Counted from the stretch's first letter, positions 7,342 to 15,164 are shown. The stretch is 52,066 nucleotides of DNA from Chryseobacterium sp. (GCA_003248755.1 QFQW01000022.1:1-52066); one strand, 5' to 3'. Program-made: numbers and translations. The notes: a model not told the origin generated them from the letters alone.

Positions 7342-8310
7342 AACTTTTTTCTTCATCAACATCAACAATATCACAGGAATTCCAAAGAACGTTGTGATAA
7401 TATTAATCGGGAATTGACTCAACTCAGAAATAATCGAAAAAACCTGCATTATAAAGATACCCAAAATCATATTCAGAATCCATTGATGCCAAAGCTGCGC
7501 AGGATTCCAAATCATTCTGCAAAAATGCGGAACTACAACTCCGATAAATAAAATCGGTCCTAAAAATGCCGTAACCGAAGCGGAAAGTAGGGAAGAAGCT
7601 ACAATAATACTGATTTTCAGCTTAGATTGACTGATTCCAAAACTCTGTGCATAAGCTGTTCCGAGAGCATTTCCGATTAAAGGTTTTATAGATTTGAAAG
7701 TGAAAATTAATCCAACAATGATTAAAACTATAAGAATTAAAATCTGAATCAAACTCGCCTGGTTATTCGCTCCGAAAGTCCAGAGCATATAATTCTTTAA
7801 ACTTTGACTTTCCACATAAAACTGGAGAAAGGAAACAACAGCGCCAGCTAAAGCCGAAATCAAAAATCCGAAAATAATAATGAAACTTTTATCCCGAAAT
7901 CGGTTCGAAAATAACAGTAAAATCATCATCAGAACAATACTTCCAATGATGGATGATAAACTGATAAAGCTGTTCTGTAAAAAATCTGGAATAACAATAT
8001 CCTGTGAAAAGAAAATGTAAAATGCCACAAACAAACTGGAAACTGAAGTAATTCCCAAAACATCCGGCCCAGCTAAAGGATTTTTGAAATATTCCTGCAA
8101 AAGGAATCCGCTTGTCGGAATGGCAATTCCCGCCAAAAGCATTGCCAAAGCACGGTTAATTCTAAAGCCCGCAATCTGAAAATTATCTGATTCTGAATTG
8201 AAAAAATCTGAAAAATTCAGTTTTGCAAAACCAATATTTATGTTAATCATCAAGGAAATAAGAATTCCTATTATGATTAAAAAACAAATTATTTTATAGT
8301 TTTTTGTCAC
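7339..8310 (-). CDS. FecCD-family ABC transporter permease
   Basis: A 323-residue polytopic membrane protein with about nine hydrophobic segments. Family marks include GFRINRALAMLLAGIAIPTSGFLLQ, GPDVLGITSVSSL, the FGANNQAS loop and GPILFIGVVVPHFCR, each typical of BtuC/FecCD/FhuB-type permeases. It probably imports a metal chelate across the inner membrane with the ATPase at 5743-6684. It follows the TlpA-like lipoprotein gene by only 6 bp, so they are one operon. Substrate is not readable. Confidence 0.92.
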   Translation of the reverse strand: MTKNYKIICFLIIIGILISLMININIGFAKLNFSDFFNSESDNFQIAGFRINRALAMLLAGIAIPTSGFLLQEYFKNPLAGPDVLGITSVSSLFVAFYIFFSQDIVIPDFLQNSFISLSSIIGSIVLMMILLLFSNRFRDKSFIIIFGFLISALAGAVVSFLQFYVESQSLKNYMLWTFGANNQASLIQILILIVLIIVGLIFTFKSIKPLIGNALGTAYAQSFGISQSKLKISIIVASSLLSASVTAFLGPILFIGVVVPHFCRMIWNPAQLWHQWILNMILGIFIMQVFSIISELSQFPINIITTFFGIPVILLMLMKKKV

Positions 8311-8316
8311 AGACTT

Positions 8317-8961
8317 TTATAATGAATAAGTTGGGTTTATACTTCCAACAGTAACATCCCTATCATTTATTTTTATACTTCTTTCTGCTTGTGAACTCTT
8401 GTCTAAAATTTTTTTGATTTTCTGATTTAGCATTTCTTCGGTCATAGAACCAACGGTTTCGTCAGATTTATCACCTTTTCTGATTAATGTAAAGGGAATT
8501 GCTTCTCCATTCCAGGATTGGAAATTTTGCTTGAAAAATTCTTGCTTCAAAAGCATTCCGTCAAGAAGAATTACATTTTTTCTGATATCATATTCGTCTG
8601 CAAAATCGCTGACTTTGGTTGCCCAATCCGTTTTGTTATCAAGACTCACAAATGTGAATTTCACGGGTTGATTGGTCAATTCATCCATTTTTTTTCTGAA
8701 ATGCGGAATCTCCTGCATACATGGCCCGCACCAAGTTGCAAAAAAATTAGTCACATATAGCGTGTCAGAATGATTGGACTTCAAAACTTCCGTGATTTTT
8801 TCAGGAGAAAGTTCTGTCAGTTCTGCAACATCAGCTTCCGATTTTGTCGGCTCAACTTGTATCGAATCATCTTTTGCTTCGGTTTCAGCTACTTTTTCGT
8901 CGTTCTTTTTACAAGCTAAAAGGCTGAGTGATAAAACGGAATATATCAGGAATTTTCTCAT
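8317..8961 (-). CDS. TlpA/ResA-like thioredoxin-fold lipoprotein
   Basis: A 214-residue protein. The N-terminus MRKFLIYSVLSLSLLAC is a lipoprotein signal with lipid attachment at Cys17. After an acidic linker comes a thioredoxin-like domain with the redox motif WCGPC (Cys78, Cys81) followed by MQEIPHF. This is the TlpA family of membrane-anchored thiol-disulfide oxidoreductases facing the periplasm. The next gene is a FecCD permease 6 bp away; a small ORF ends 9 bp upstream. A role in keeping a periplasmic thiol partner reduced is plausible. A direct role in metal uptake is only suggested by the operon. Confidence 0.9.
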   Translation of the reverse strand: MRKFLIYSVLSLSLLACKKNDEKVAETEAKDDSIQVEPTKSEADVAELTELSPEKITEVLKSNHSDTLYVTNFFATWCGPCMQEIPHFRKKMDELTNQPVKFTFVSLDNKTDWATKVSDFADEYDIRKNVILLDGMLLKQEFFKQNFQSWNGEAIPFTLIRKGDKSDETVGSMTEEMLNQKIKKILDKSSQAERSIKINDRDVTVGSINPTYSL

Positions 8962-8970
8962 AGTTTTATT

Positions 8971-9117
8971 TCAAGGTTTGATTTTAACAATCTTATTTTC
9001 TTTAATTATAACAATTTCGCTATTGTTTTTTCTCTTGAATTCCAACATCTTTTCATAGGCTTTTTCAAGACCTTTTAGGATTTTTTCTCGTCTTTCTATT
9101 TTATTTTCTGTTGTCAT
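8971..9117 (-). CDS. Small basic protein overlapping the zeta-type kinase gene; antidote candidate
   Basis: A 48-residue ORF (ATG 9117-9115, stop TGA at 8971) that begins inside the last 17 bp of the zeta-type gene and ends 9 bp before the TlpA-like gene. The sequence is helical and charged at first (MTTENKIERREKILKGLEKA), then ends in a short beta-like stretch, SEIVIIKENKIVKIKP. The tight overlap points to translational coupling with the kinase. I infer that it is the partner of the toxin-like kinase, but it has no sequence signature that I can name. Confidence 0.7.
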   Translation of the reverse strand: MTTENKIERREKILKGLEKAYEKMLEFKRKNNSEIVIIKENKIVKIKP

Positions 9118-9688
9118 AATAGCTTTTTAGTTCGTTAAACTTTTCTTGATTATAAATATTGATTTCTGTCTCTGAATTTTTTTCAGCAATGAGAATGTGC
9201 TTCCCTTCAGAATTATCAAAAATCAAAGTCTGATTTACAATTGGTAGATAAATGTTGAATAAATTGAAAATACCATTATAATACCGTCTGATAATTACAT
9301 CTTCGGAAATATGGTGTCCACCTTCTTTGACTCTTATTTTTACACGTTCAATTGCCAATTCAGGATTTTTTAACCAAAAGAAAAGTAATGTAGTATTGTA
9401 ACCTTGTTCTTTTGCTTTCAGAATTTTCTGTTTGTAGGTTTTGGTTGCCAGGGTTGTTTCAAAAGCAAAATTTTCATTTTGTAAAAATAGCTCATCAATA
9501 CGATTAAGCATAATTCTTCCAGATTCAAATGCTACTTTTTCTGGTTGAAAAGGCGAAAGGCCTTTTGCAATTTCATCTGCATTTACAAATTCCTTACAAT
9601 CTAATATTTCGGGCAAAATTGTAAAAGATGCAGTGGTTTTTCCAGCACCGTTACAACCTGCAATTATATAAAGATTTTGCTCTTTCAA
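9101..9688 (-). CDS. Zeta-toxin-family kinase
   Basis: A 195-residue P-loop kinase. Walker A is AGCNGAGKTT near residue 10. The NADEIAKGLSPFQPE block and FETTLAT are typical of Bacteroidota zeta-type proteins, as is the lid region with VKEGGHHISEDVIIRRY. Zeta toxins phosphorylate UDP-N-acetylglucosamine, though many chromosomal relatives are uncharacterised. The start is TTG at 9688-9686: an in-frame stop lies just upstream and the P-loop begins at residue 10, so no ATG start fits. Its 3' end overlaps a 48-residue ORF that may be the antidote. A flavin reductase gene is divergent. Confidence 0.85.
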   Translation of the reverse strand: MKEQNLYIIAGCNGAGKTTASFTILPEILDCKEFVNADEIAKGLSPFQPEKVAFESGRIMLNRIDELFLQNENFAFETTLATKTYKQKILKAKEQGYNTTLLFFWLKNPELAIERVKIRVKEGGHHISEDVIIRRYYNGIFNLFNIYLPIVNQTLIFDNSEGKHILIAEKNSETEINIYNQEKFNELKSYYDNRK

Positions 9689-9744
9689 GATTTTAAAATT
9701 AGATTTTTTCTTTTGTCAATTTTCATTAAATTTGATTCTTGACA

Positions 9745-10872
9745 ATGGAGAATCAATTAACAATCGCAAATCAACCTCAGTTTCACAGGCTAAAAATAGC
9801 TAAAAAACGACAACTTACCAAAAATGCTTTTGCATTGGAATTGGCAATTCCCGAGGAGTTGAAATCTCATTATCAATTCCAAGCCGGACAATATGTAACG
9901 CTGAAATACCATTTTAATGAAAAGGAAATTCAGAATGATTATTCTTTCACATCTGCACCTTTTGAAAATAAGATTGAGTTAGCAATCAAAATTAATGGTG
10001 ACGAAAGTTCTACCAATTTTTTATTCGAAAGTTATCATATTGGCGATGAAATATCAGTAAGTGAACCTTTGGGACGATTTTTTATTCCTTCAAGACCAAA
10101 CGAGAAAAGAACAATTCTGGCTTTTGCTTCCGGAATTGGTATCACTCCGATTTTTAGTCATATCAAGAACATTCTTCACGAAGAACAATTCACCAGAATT
10201 TTCCTTTTTTATGGAAACAAAAGTTATGAGGATATTGTTTTGAAGCAGGAATTAGAGGATTTGCAGAAAGAAAATGTTGGTAGATTCGAAGTGTTTTATT
10301 TCTTGTCCCAGGAAAAAGTAAAAGACCAATTATTTCAAGGACGACTGGACGAAAAAAAGATTTCTCTTATCATTAATCAAATCCTGCATTTGGATGAAGA
10401 TGACGAAGAATCCACGATTTGGGACAGTACAGACAAGGTTTTGATTTGTGGTCCCGGCGCAATGATAAAATCCGTTGCGAATGCTTGTTACAATCATGGG
10501 ATTCCGAAAAAGAATATCCATTTTGAATTGTTTGAGGCTTTTAATGAAGATATTTATCCGACTGAAAAAGAGTTTCCACTCATTGAAAATGTGAATATCA
10601 AAATCAAATTCAATCATATTGAAAAAGACGGAATTGTTCTGAAAAATAACGAGCGGAAAATCCTTCAGCAATTATTAGATTTAGGTTACAAACTGCCTTA
10701 TTCCTGCAAATCGGGAATCTGCGGAAGCTGTCTTTGTTATCTGAAAAATGGCGAAGTGGATATGACAGAAGACGAATATCTGACAGAAAATGAAAAACTT
10801 CAAGGAAAAATTTTGCCTTGCGTTTCCATTGCGATGAGCAAAAATGTATCTTTAGATTTTGATTTGTATTAA
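9745..10872 (+). CDS. Flavin reductase with C-terminal 2Fe-2S ferredoxin domain
   Basis: A 375-residue protein from the ATG at 9745; a TTG two codons earlier is less likely. The first domain binds FAD (AGQYVTLKY, NDYSFTSAP), the second binds NAD(P)H (FASGIGITPIFSHI and LICGPGAMI), and the C-terminal domain is a plant-type ferredoxin with Cys321, Cys326, Cys329 and Cys359. This is the architecture of PaaE/HmpX-type oxidoreductases, which pass electrons from NAD(P)H to an oxygenase or desaturase. No paa gene is nearby, so the partner is unknown. The next gene starts directly after the stop codon, which suggests translational coupling. Confidence 0.93.
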   Translation: MENQLTIANQPQFHRLKIAKKRQLTKNAFALELAIPEELKSHYQFQAGQYVTLKYHFNEKEIQNDYSFTSAPFENKIELAIKINGDESSTNFLFESYHIGDEISVSEPLGRFFIPSRPNEKRTILAFASGIGITPIFSHIKNILHEEQFTRIFLFYGNKSYEDIVLKQELEDLQKENVGRFEVFYFLSQEKVKDQLFQGRLDEKKISLIINQILHLDEDDEESTIWDSTDKVLICGPGAMIKSVANACYNHGIPKKNIHFELFEAFNEDIYPTEKEFPLIENVNIKIKFNHIEKDGIVLKNNERKILQQLLDLGYKLPYSCKSGICGSCLCYLKNGEVDMTEDEYLTENEKLQGKILPCVSIAMSKNVSLDFDLY

Positions 10873-11496
10873 ATGCTCAAGGCGATTATAAATATTACCA
10901 AAATAGTTTTCAGGCTATTTGAACTCGGAATTTTGCTGATGATTTTAGCAAACTTCTGGGTGTACGCCCTTACGAGTGGAAGAACTTATACCAAAATAAG
11001 CAAAGTTCCGCCAAGAGATTGTGCTTTGGTTCTGGGAACTTCTCCAAAAATGCGGTCAGGAATTGCCAATCCTTATTTTGTAGCGAGAATGGACGCTGTC
11101 GGAACGCTTTATCATCACGGTAAAATCAAGAAAATTATTGTCAGCGGAGAAAAAAGTGAGAATTATGATGAAACGGCTGCTATGACAAAGTTCTTGGTGT
11201 ATAACGAAGGTGTTCCGGAAAATATCATTATTAAGGACCCAAAAGGATTCAATACACACAAAAGCATTCTTCGTTGTAAAAATGTTTATAAGCAGAAAAA
11301 TGTGATTATCGTTTCGCAGGGTTTTCATAATCTAAGAGCTTTGTTTTTTGCCCGAAATAACGGGATGAATGCACTTGGATTCGATGCGCAGGATGTCAGC
11401 AAGAATGAGAGTTTCTACAGAAATCACACCCGTGAATTTTTCGCCAGAGTTTTGGCCGTTTTCTATTATGTTTTGGGAATTTCTCCTGAAGAATAA
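10873..11496 (+). CDS. SanA/YdcF-like envelope protein (DUF218)
   Basis: A 207-residue protein with one N-terminal membrane segment (LFELGILLMILANFWVYAL) and a DUF218 domain. The conserved blocks are CALVLGTSP, IANPYFVARMDA, IIVSGE, DETAAM and VIIVSQGFHNLRALF. E. coli SanA belongs here and affects envelope barrier function, notably vancomycin sensitivity, but the activity of the family is not settled. The ATG follows the stop codon of the reductase with no gap. A gene-free inverted-repeat element begins 8 bp after its stop. Confidence 0.9.
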   Translation: MLKAIINITKIVFRLFELGILLMILANFWVYALTSGRTYTKISKVPPRDCALVLGTSPKMRSGIANPYFVARMDAVGTLYHHGKIKKIIVSGEKSENYDETAAMTKFLVYNEGVPENIIIKDPKGFNTHKSILRCKNVYKQKNVIIVSQGFHNLRALFFARNNGMNALGFDAQDVSKNESFYRNHTREFFARVLAVFYYVLGISPEE

Positions 11497-11504
11497 ATAA
11501 ATTT

Positions 11505-11611
11505 TAATCGCAAAGGCACAAATTTATGCCTTAAAACTTTATAAAAGTCGCAAAGTGTCTTGGCGACTTTTAATACAGTGATAGTTTATTTGTTTGCGAC
11601 TTTGCGATAAA
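11505..11611. repeat. Gene-free inverted-repeat element (family A, copy 2)
   Basis: The ends ATCGCAAAG (11507-11515) and CTTTGCGAT (11600-11608) are exact reverse complements. The interior has TGCCTTAAAAC, the inverse of the GTTTTAAGGCA block in the GxxExxY flanks, and an inner hairpin GTCGC..GCGAC. It begins 8 bp after the SanA-like stop codon. Confidence 0.7.
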
Positions 11612-11669
11612 CTAAATTCTTGGCAGATTCTTTGTAACTTATATATTGGAAAATATAAAAATCGAAGAA

Positions 11670-12236
11670 ATGAAAAATTCAATCAAAATATTAATGGCAG
11701 TTTTTGCAATGAGCTTAGTCTCATGTGTTGCAACAACAGATTCTTATGGGTATAATGACCCTTATTATCAGGGATATTCGGATGGTTACAGAGCGGGCTA
11801 TTATCAATCCCCAGATGGTTATTGGTACGCACCAAACATAGTTTATTATGATTACAACGGCAGTTATTATAGAAATGGTAATGTTTACAACTATAATAGT
11901 AGAAATAGAAATACAGTAATTGTTTCTCCAAGAAGAAGTTCTTTACAGGGCCAAATTCCAAATAACGTTCGTTCTCAATCAAATAACGGCACAAGAATTC
12001 AGTCTAATAATGTGAGAACTCAATCGAATAATAATATTAGAGTTCAGCCTAATAACATAAGAACCCAACAAAATAATAATATCAGAGTCCAGCCTAATAT
12101 TAAAGCACAACAAAACAATAATATAAGAGTTCAACCAAGTACAAGAAATCAACAAAACAATATCAGAGTTGCACCTCAGAATCAGGAACAATCACAGCCG
12201 CAAATCAGGAATAATGATAATTCCGGACGACGATAA
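11670..12236 (+). CDS. Asn/Gln-rich repeat lipoprotein
   Basis: A 188-residue protein from the ATG at 11670; an upstream TTG frame start is unlikely because it would precede a clean lipoprotein signal (MKNSIKILMAVFAMSLVSC). After the lipid cysteine comes a Tyr/Gly-rich stretch, YNDPYYQGYSDGYRAGYY. The C-terminal half is low complexity, with about four copies of a 14-residue unit of the form NNNIRVQPNxxxQQ (near 12020-12180). I recognise no enzyme domain. It is probably an envelope surface lipoprotein with a disordered basic tail. It is followed by a strong terminator. Confidence 0.85.
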   Translation: MKNSIKILMAVFAMSLVSCVATTDSYGYNDPYYQGYSDGYRAGYYQSPDGYWYAPNIVYYDYNGSYYRNGNVYNYNSRNRNTVIVSPRRSSLQGQIPNNVRSQSNNGTRIQSNNVRTQSNNNIRVQPNNIRTQQNNNIRVQPNIKAQQNNNIRVQPSTRNQQNNIRVAPQNQEQSQPQIRNNDNSGRR

Positions 12237-12242
12237 TAAAGG

Positions 12243-12266
12243 AAGCTGCAAATTGCAGCTTTTTTT
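12243..12266 (+). terminator. Rho-independent terminator of the repeat lipoprotein gene
   Basis: AAGCTGC and GCAGCTT pair around a five-base loop and are followed by a run of T. Confidence 0.85.
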
Positions 12267-12283
12267 GTGAAATCAATTTTTTA

Positions 12284-12316
12284 TTTGAGTCCGAAAAAAA
12301 AATTATACTATTTTTG
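12284..12316 (+). promoter_or_regulatory. udk promoter (Bacteroidota type)
   Basis: TTTG at 12284-12287 and TATTTTTG at 12309-12316 are 21 bp apart, fitting the -33/-7 consensus TTTG-N(19-21)-TAnnTTTG. The -7 element ends 14 bp before the udk ATG, which implies a leader of roughly 8 bases. Confidence 0.7.
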
Positions 12317-12330
12317 TAAAAAATGTAGAG

Positions 12331-12948
12331 ATGCTCGTGATAGGAATTGCCGGAGGAACAGGTTCCGGAAAAACAACTGTGGTTAACAAGATTCTTCAAC
12401 AACTTAATTTAGAGGGCGTTAATGTCCTTTCTCAAGATAATTATTACCACGACAATCCTAATCTGACTTTGTCAGAAAGAGAGGTTCTCAATTATGACCA
12501 CCCAAAATCAATTGATTTTGAACTCTTGTTGGAGCATGTTAAAGCACTCAAAAATCATCAGAGCATAGAACAACCGATTTATTCTTTCGTAACACATTCC
12601 AGAACGGGCGACCACGTTACTGTGGAACCAAGAAGTGTTTTGATTGTAGAAGGAATTTTGGTTTTGACCAACAAAGAGTTATTGAAAGAATTTGACCTGA
12701 AAGTGTTTGTTCACGCAGATTCCGATGAGAGATTAATCCGAAGAATCCGTAGAGATACACAGGAAAGAGGAAGGGATTTGCAGGAAGTTTTGCATAGATA
12801 TCAGACGACTTTGAAACCCATGCATCAGGAATTTATCGAGCCCTCTAAAAACGAGGCGGATTTGATAGTTCCGAATATGAAGCAGAATTCTGTAGCCATT
12901 GATTTCTTGACGACTGTGATTAACAATTCGCTTAAAAAAGTTCATTAA
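12331..12948 (+). CDS. udk: Uridine kinase
   Basis: A 205-residue P-loop kinase that phosphorylates uridine and cytidine in pyrimidine salvage. Walker A is GIAGGTGSGKTT at residues 5-16. Further family marks are SQDNYYHD, NYDHPKSIDFELL, VEGILVL and RLIRRIRRDTQERGRDL. The length is standard. A Bacteroidota promoter lies directly upstream. The DivIC-like gene follows after 16 bp in an operon that continues through mutA to dinB. Confidence 0.95.
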   Translation: MLVIGIAGGTGSGKTTVVNKILQQLNLEGVNVLSQDNYYHDNPNLTLSEREVLNYDHPKSIDFELLLEHVKALKNHQSIEQPIYSFVTHSRTGDHVTVEPRSVLIVEGILVLTNKELLKEFDLKVFVHADSDERLIRRIRRDTQERGRDLQEVLHRYQTTLKPMHQEFIEPSKNEADLIVPNMKQNSVAIDFLTTVINNSLKKVH

Positions 12949-12964
12949 TCTTAAATCATTCATT

Positions 12965-13315
12965 ATGAAAGAACTGATAAAAGATATCAAGAAAAAATCG
13001 CCTACGCTTAAGTTTTTCCAGACTTATGTTTTCAACAAATATGTGTTGACGTTAGTCGGATTTTTGGTCTGGATGATATTTTTTGACAGCACTTCTTTTC
13101 TGGTTATCAATGAGCTGAATGGAGAAATTACACGTTATGAAAACCAGCGTGAATTCTACAAAACAGAATACGAAAAGAATGATAAATTCTATCGTAAGCT
13201 AATGAATAACAAGCAGGAAAAAGAAAAATACGCCCGTGAAAATTACTTTATGAAAAAACCGAACGAAGAGATTTTCATATTGGTAGTTGACAGTTCCAAA
13301 ATCGCTAAAAAATAA
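12965..13315 (+). CDS. Septum formation initiator protein (FtsB/DivIC-like)
   Basis: A 116-residue single-pass protein: a short cytoplasmic N-terminus, one membrane helix (LTLVGFLVWMIFFDSTSF) and a coiled coil (NELNGEITRYENQREFYKTEY), then the REN-type end YARENYFMKKPNEEIFIL. This is the standard FtsB/DivIC layout; the protein bridges FtsL and FtsQ in the divisome. It lies between udk and mutA with gaps of 16 and 6 bp. Confidence 0.9.
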   Translation: MKELIKDIKKKSPTLKFFQTYVFNKYVLTLVGFLVWMIFFDSTSFLVINELNGEITRYENQREFYKTEYEKNDKFYRKLMNNKQEKEKYARENYFMKKPNEEIFILVVDSSKIAKK

Positions 13316-13321
13316 TACAAA

Positions 13322-14488
13322 ATGAGTTTCATAGAAAATACGTTGGAAGATTGGGAACAGCTTGTAAAAAAGCAGCTCAAAACAGAAAATATTTATGAAA
13401 TTCTTACTAAAGATAATCTGGAAAACATCATTGTAAAACCATATTATCAAAATAATCTTGAGACAAAAATTCTTCCAAAAGTTGAAGAAAGCACACATCT
13501 TGTTGCAGAGCATCAAGATGGTTTGGAAGAACAGGCTTTTGCTTTTCTCTTGAATGAAAATGTTGAAGGTTTAGAGGAAAAAGCAATTTTCATCAACAAT
13601 CCAGATTTAGCAGAACACATTTTAACAGAAGAAACCAATCGCTATTTTTCTTTGATTGATGTTTTTTCTGATGATAAAAATGTAGAAATCAATGAATATT
13701 TGGTTGGTGAATTATTATCAAAATCATTTGAAAGACAGATTGGCGTTGATGTTAGTTTACATCAAAATGCCGGTGCTTCCATCATTCAGCAATTGGCTTT
13801 TGCGCTGTCAAAATCTAAAGAATTAATAGAAAAATTTGGTCAGGAGATTCTTGAAAAATTGGTTTTTCGATTTGCAATTGGTTCTAATTATTTTTTCGAA
13901 ATTGCTAAAATCAGAGCTTTCAAATATCTGTTCAATCAGTTGTCCAAAGAATTTGAAAAAGACTTGATTCCCTATATTTTTGCAGAAACTTCGTTTAGAA
14001 ATAAGTCTAAAAATGATGCAGATAATAATCTGATTCGTTCAACTCTGGAATTGGCTTCTGCAATGATTGGCGGAGCTGATGCTGTTTTTTCTAATGATTA
14101 TAAATTTGATGATTCGTCAGAGCTCTCCAAAGAAATTTCTTTCAAACAACAGATTGTTTTAGCTTACGAAAGTATCATTAATGTATTTGAAGACGCATCT
14201 TCCGGAAGTTATTTTGTGGAAGATATTACACAACAATTTGCGGAGAAATCTTGGAAATTATTCATTGAAATCGAAGAAAAAGGCGGTTATCTTGAATCTC
14301 TGAAGTCTGGTGAAATCCAGAAAATGATTTTTGAACAGGCTGTGAAAGAACAAAGCTGGGTTGAAGAAGGAAAAATCAAATTGATTGGTGTGAATCTTTA
14401 TCCAAAATTAGATGTCACAAAATCGGTAGATGAACTTTATAATATTAATGAAATCAAGAAAGTTCGTCTGGCGGAAATATTTGAATAA
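13322..14488 (+). CDS. mutA: Methylmalonyl-CoA mutase small (beta) subunit, short form
   Basis: A 388-residue protein related to the TIM-barrel part of methylmalonyl-CoA mutase, without the C-terminal B12-binding domain. It opens with the typical FIENTLEDWEQLVKKQLK. The barrel blocks are degenerate but traceable: VDVSLHQNAGASIIQQLAFALS, ELASAMIGGADAV and SSGSYFVEDITQQFAEKSWKLF. Small subunits are non-catalytic partners of the B12-binding large subunit in succinyl-CoA/methylmalonyl-CoA interconversion. No large-subunit gene follows; a DinB-family gene overlaps its stop codon instead. The assignment rests on these blocks and the family's common linkage to udk and divIC. Confidence 0.82.
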   Translation: MSFIENTLEDWEQLVKKQLKTENIYEILTKDNLENIIVKPYYQNNLETKILPKVEESTHLVAEHQDGLEEQAFAFLLNENVEGLEEKAIFINNPDLAEHILTEETNRYFSLIDVFSDDKNVEINEYLVGELLSKSFERQIGVDVSLHQNAGASIIQQLAFALSKSKELIEKFGQEILEKLVFRFAIGSNYFFEIAKIRAFKYLFNQLSKEFEKDLIPYIFAETSFRNKSKNDADNNLIRSTLELASAMIGGADAVFSNDYKFDDSSELSKEISFKQQIVLAYESIINVFEDASSGSYFVEDITQQFAEKSWKLFIEIEEKGGYLESLKSGEIQKMIFEQAVKEQSWVEEGKIKLIGVNLYPKLDVTKSVDELYNINEIKKVRLAEIFE

Positions 14489-14940
14489 TGAAAGACCATT
14501 TTAAAGACCTTTTAGAATATAATCTGCATTATAATCAATTATTGATTCAGAATTTTCTGGTAAATAATTATGTGTGGACGGAGAAAAGCAAGAATCTTCT
14601 CAATCACATTCTGAATGCACATCAAATCTGGAATGCAAGAATCCTTAATCAAGATACATTTGGAGTTTGGCAAATCAATCCCGATGAAAAGCTTTTGGAA
14701 ATCAATCAATCTAATTTCGAAAATAGCATCAAAATTCTGAACGAAAGAAATCTTGATGAAATCATCGCTTACAGAAATTCAAAAGGGGATGATTTTCAAA
14801 ACTCGATTCAGGAGATTTTGTTCCATTTTATCAATCATTCTACATATCATCGTGGTCAGATTGCAATGCTGATGAAGCAGGCCGGATTGGAGCCAATTAA
14901 TACGGATTATATTTTTTACATAAGAAATATAAATAATTAA
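14488..14940 (+). CDS. DinB-family protein
   Basis: A 150-residue helical protein of the DinB/YfiT four-helix superfamily. Candidate metal-binding histidines are His46 and His50 in LNHILNAHQIW and the pair in NHSTYHRGQIAMLM near the C-terminus. The start codon overlaps the mutA stop codon by one base, so the two genes are translationally coupled. Relatives include thiol-transferases; the substrate here is unknown. Confidence 0.88.
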   Translation: MKDHFKDLLEYNLHYNQLLIQNFLVNNYVWTEKSKNLLNHILNAHQIWNARILNQDTFGVWQINPDEKLLEINQSNFENSIKILNERNLDEIIAYRNSKGDDFQNSIQEILFHFINHSTYHRGQIAMLMKQAGLEPINTDYIFYIRNINN

Positions 14941-14949
14941 ATTTTCAAA

Positions 14950-15058
14950 CCACATAGACAACATAGAAAAGGAAATACTTTTTTCTATTAATAAATAAAA
15001 ATAGACTTTGAAAAACTATTCAATCTATATTTTCTGAAAGAACTATGTGTCTATGAGG
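14950..15058. repeat. Gene-free inverted-repeat element (family B, copy 1)
   Basis: The ends CCACATAGACAACATAG (14950-14966) and CTATGTGTCTATGAGG (15043-15058) are imperfect reverse complements. The same end sequence bounds the element at 40173-40275. It starts 9 bp after the dinB-family stop codon and carries no ORF. Together with about 130 bp of AT-rich DNA it makes up the gap before the pseudouridine synthase gene. Confidence 0.65.
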
Positions 15059-15164
15059 TAAATATTTTGTTCATAATTTGCCATCCTAGAATAAAATAAA
15101 GTTTTACATTATTCTCAAATTTCTTAAATATTAGCTAAGAATTCGTAACTCTTAACTAAATCAC

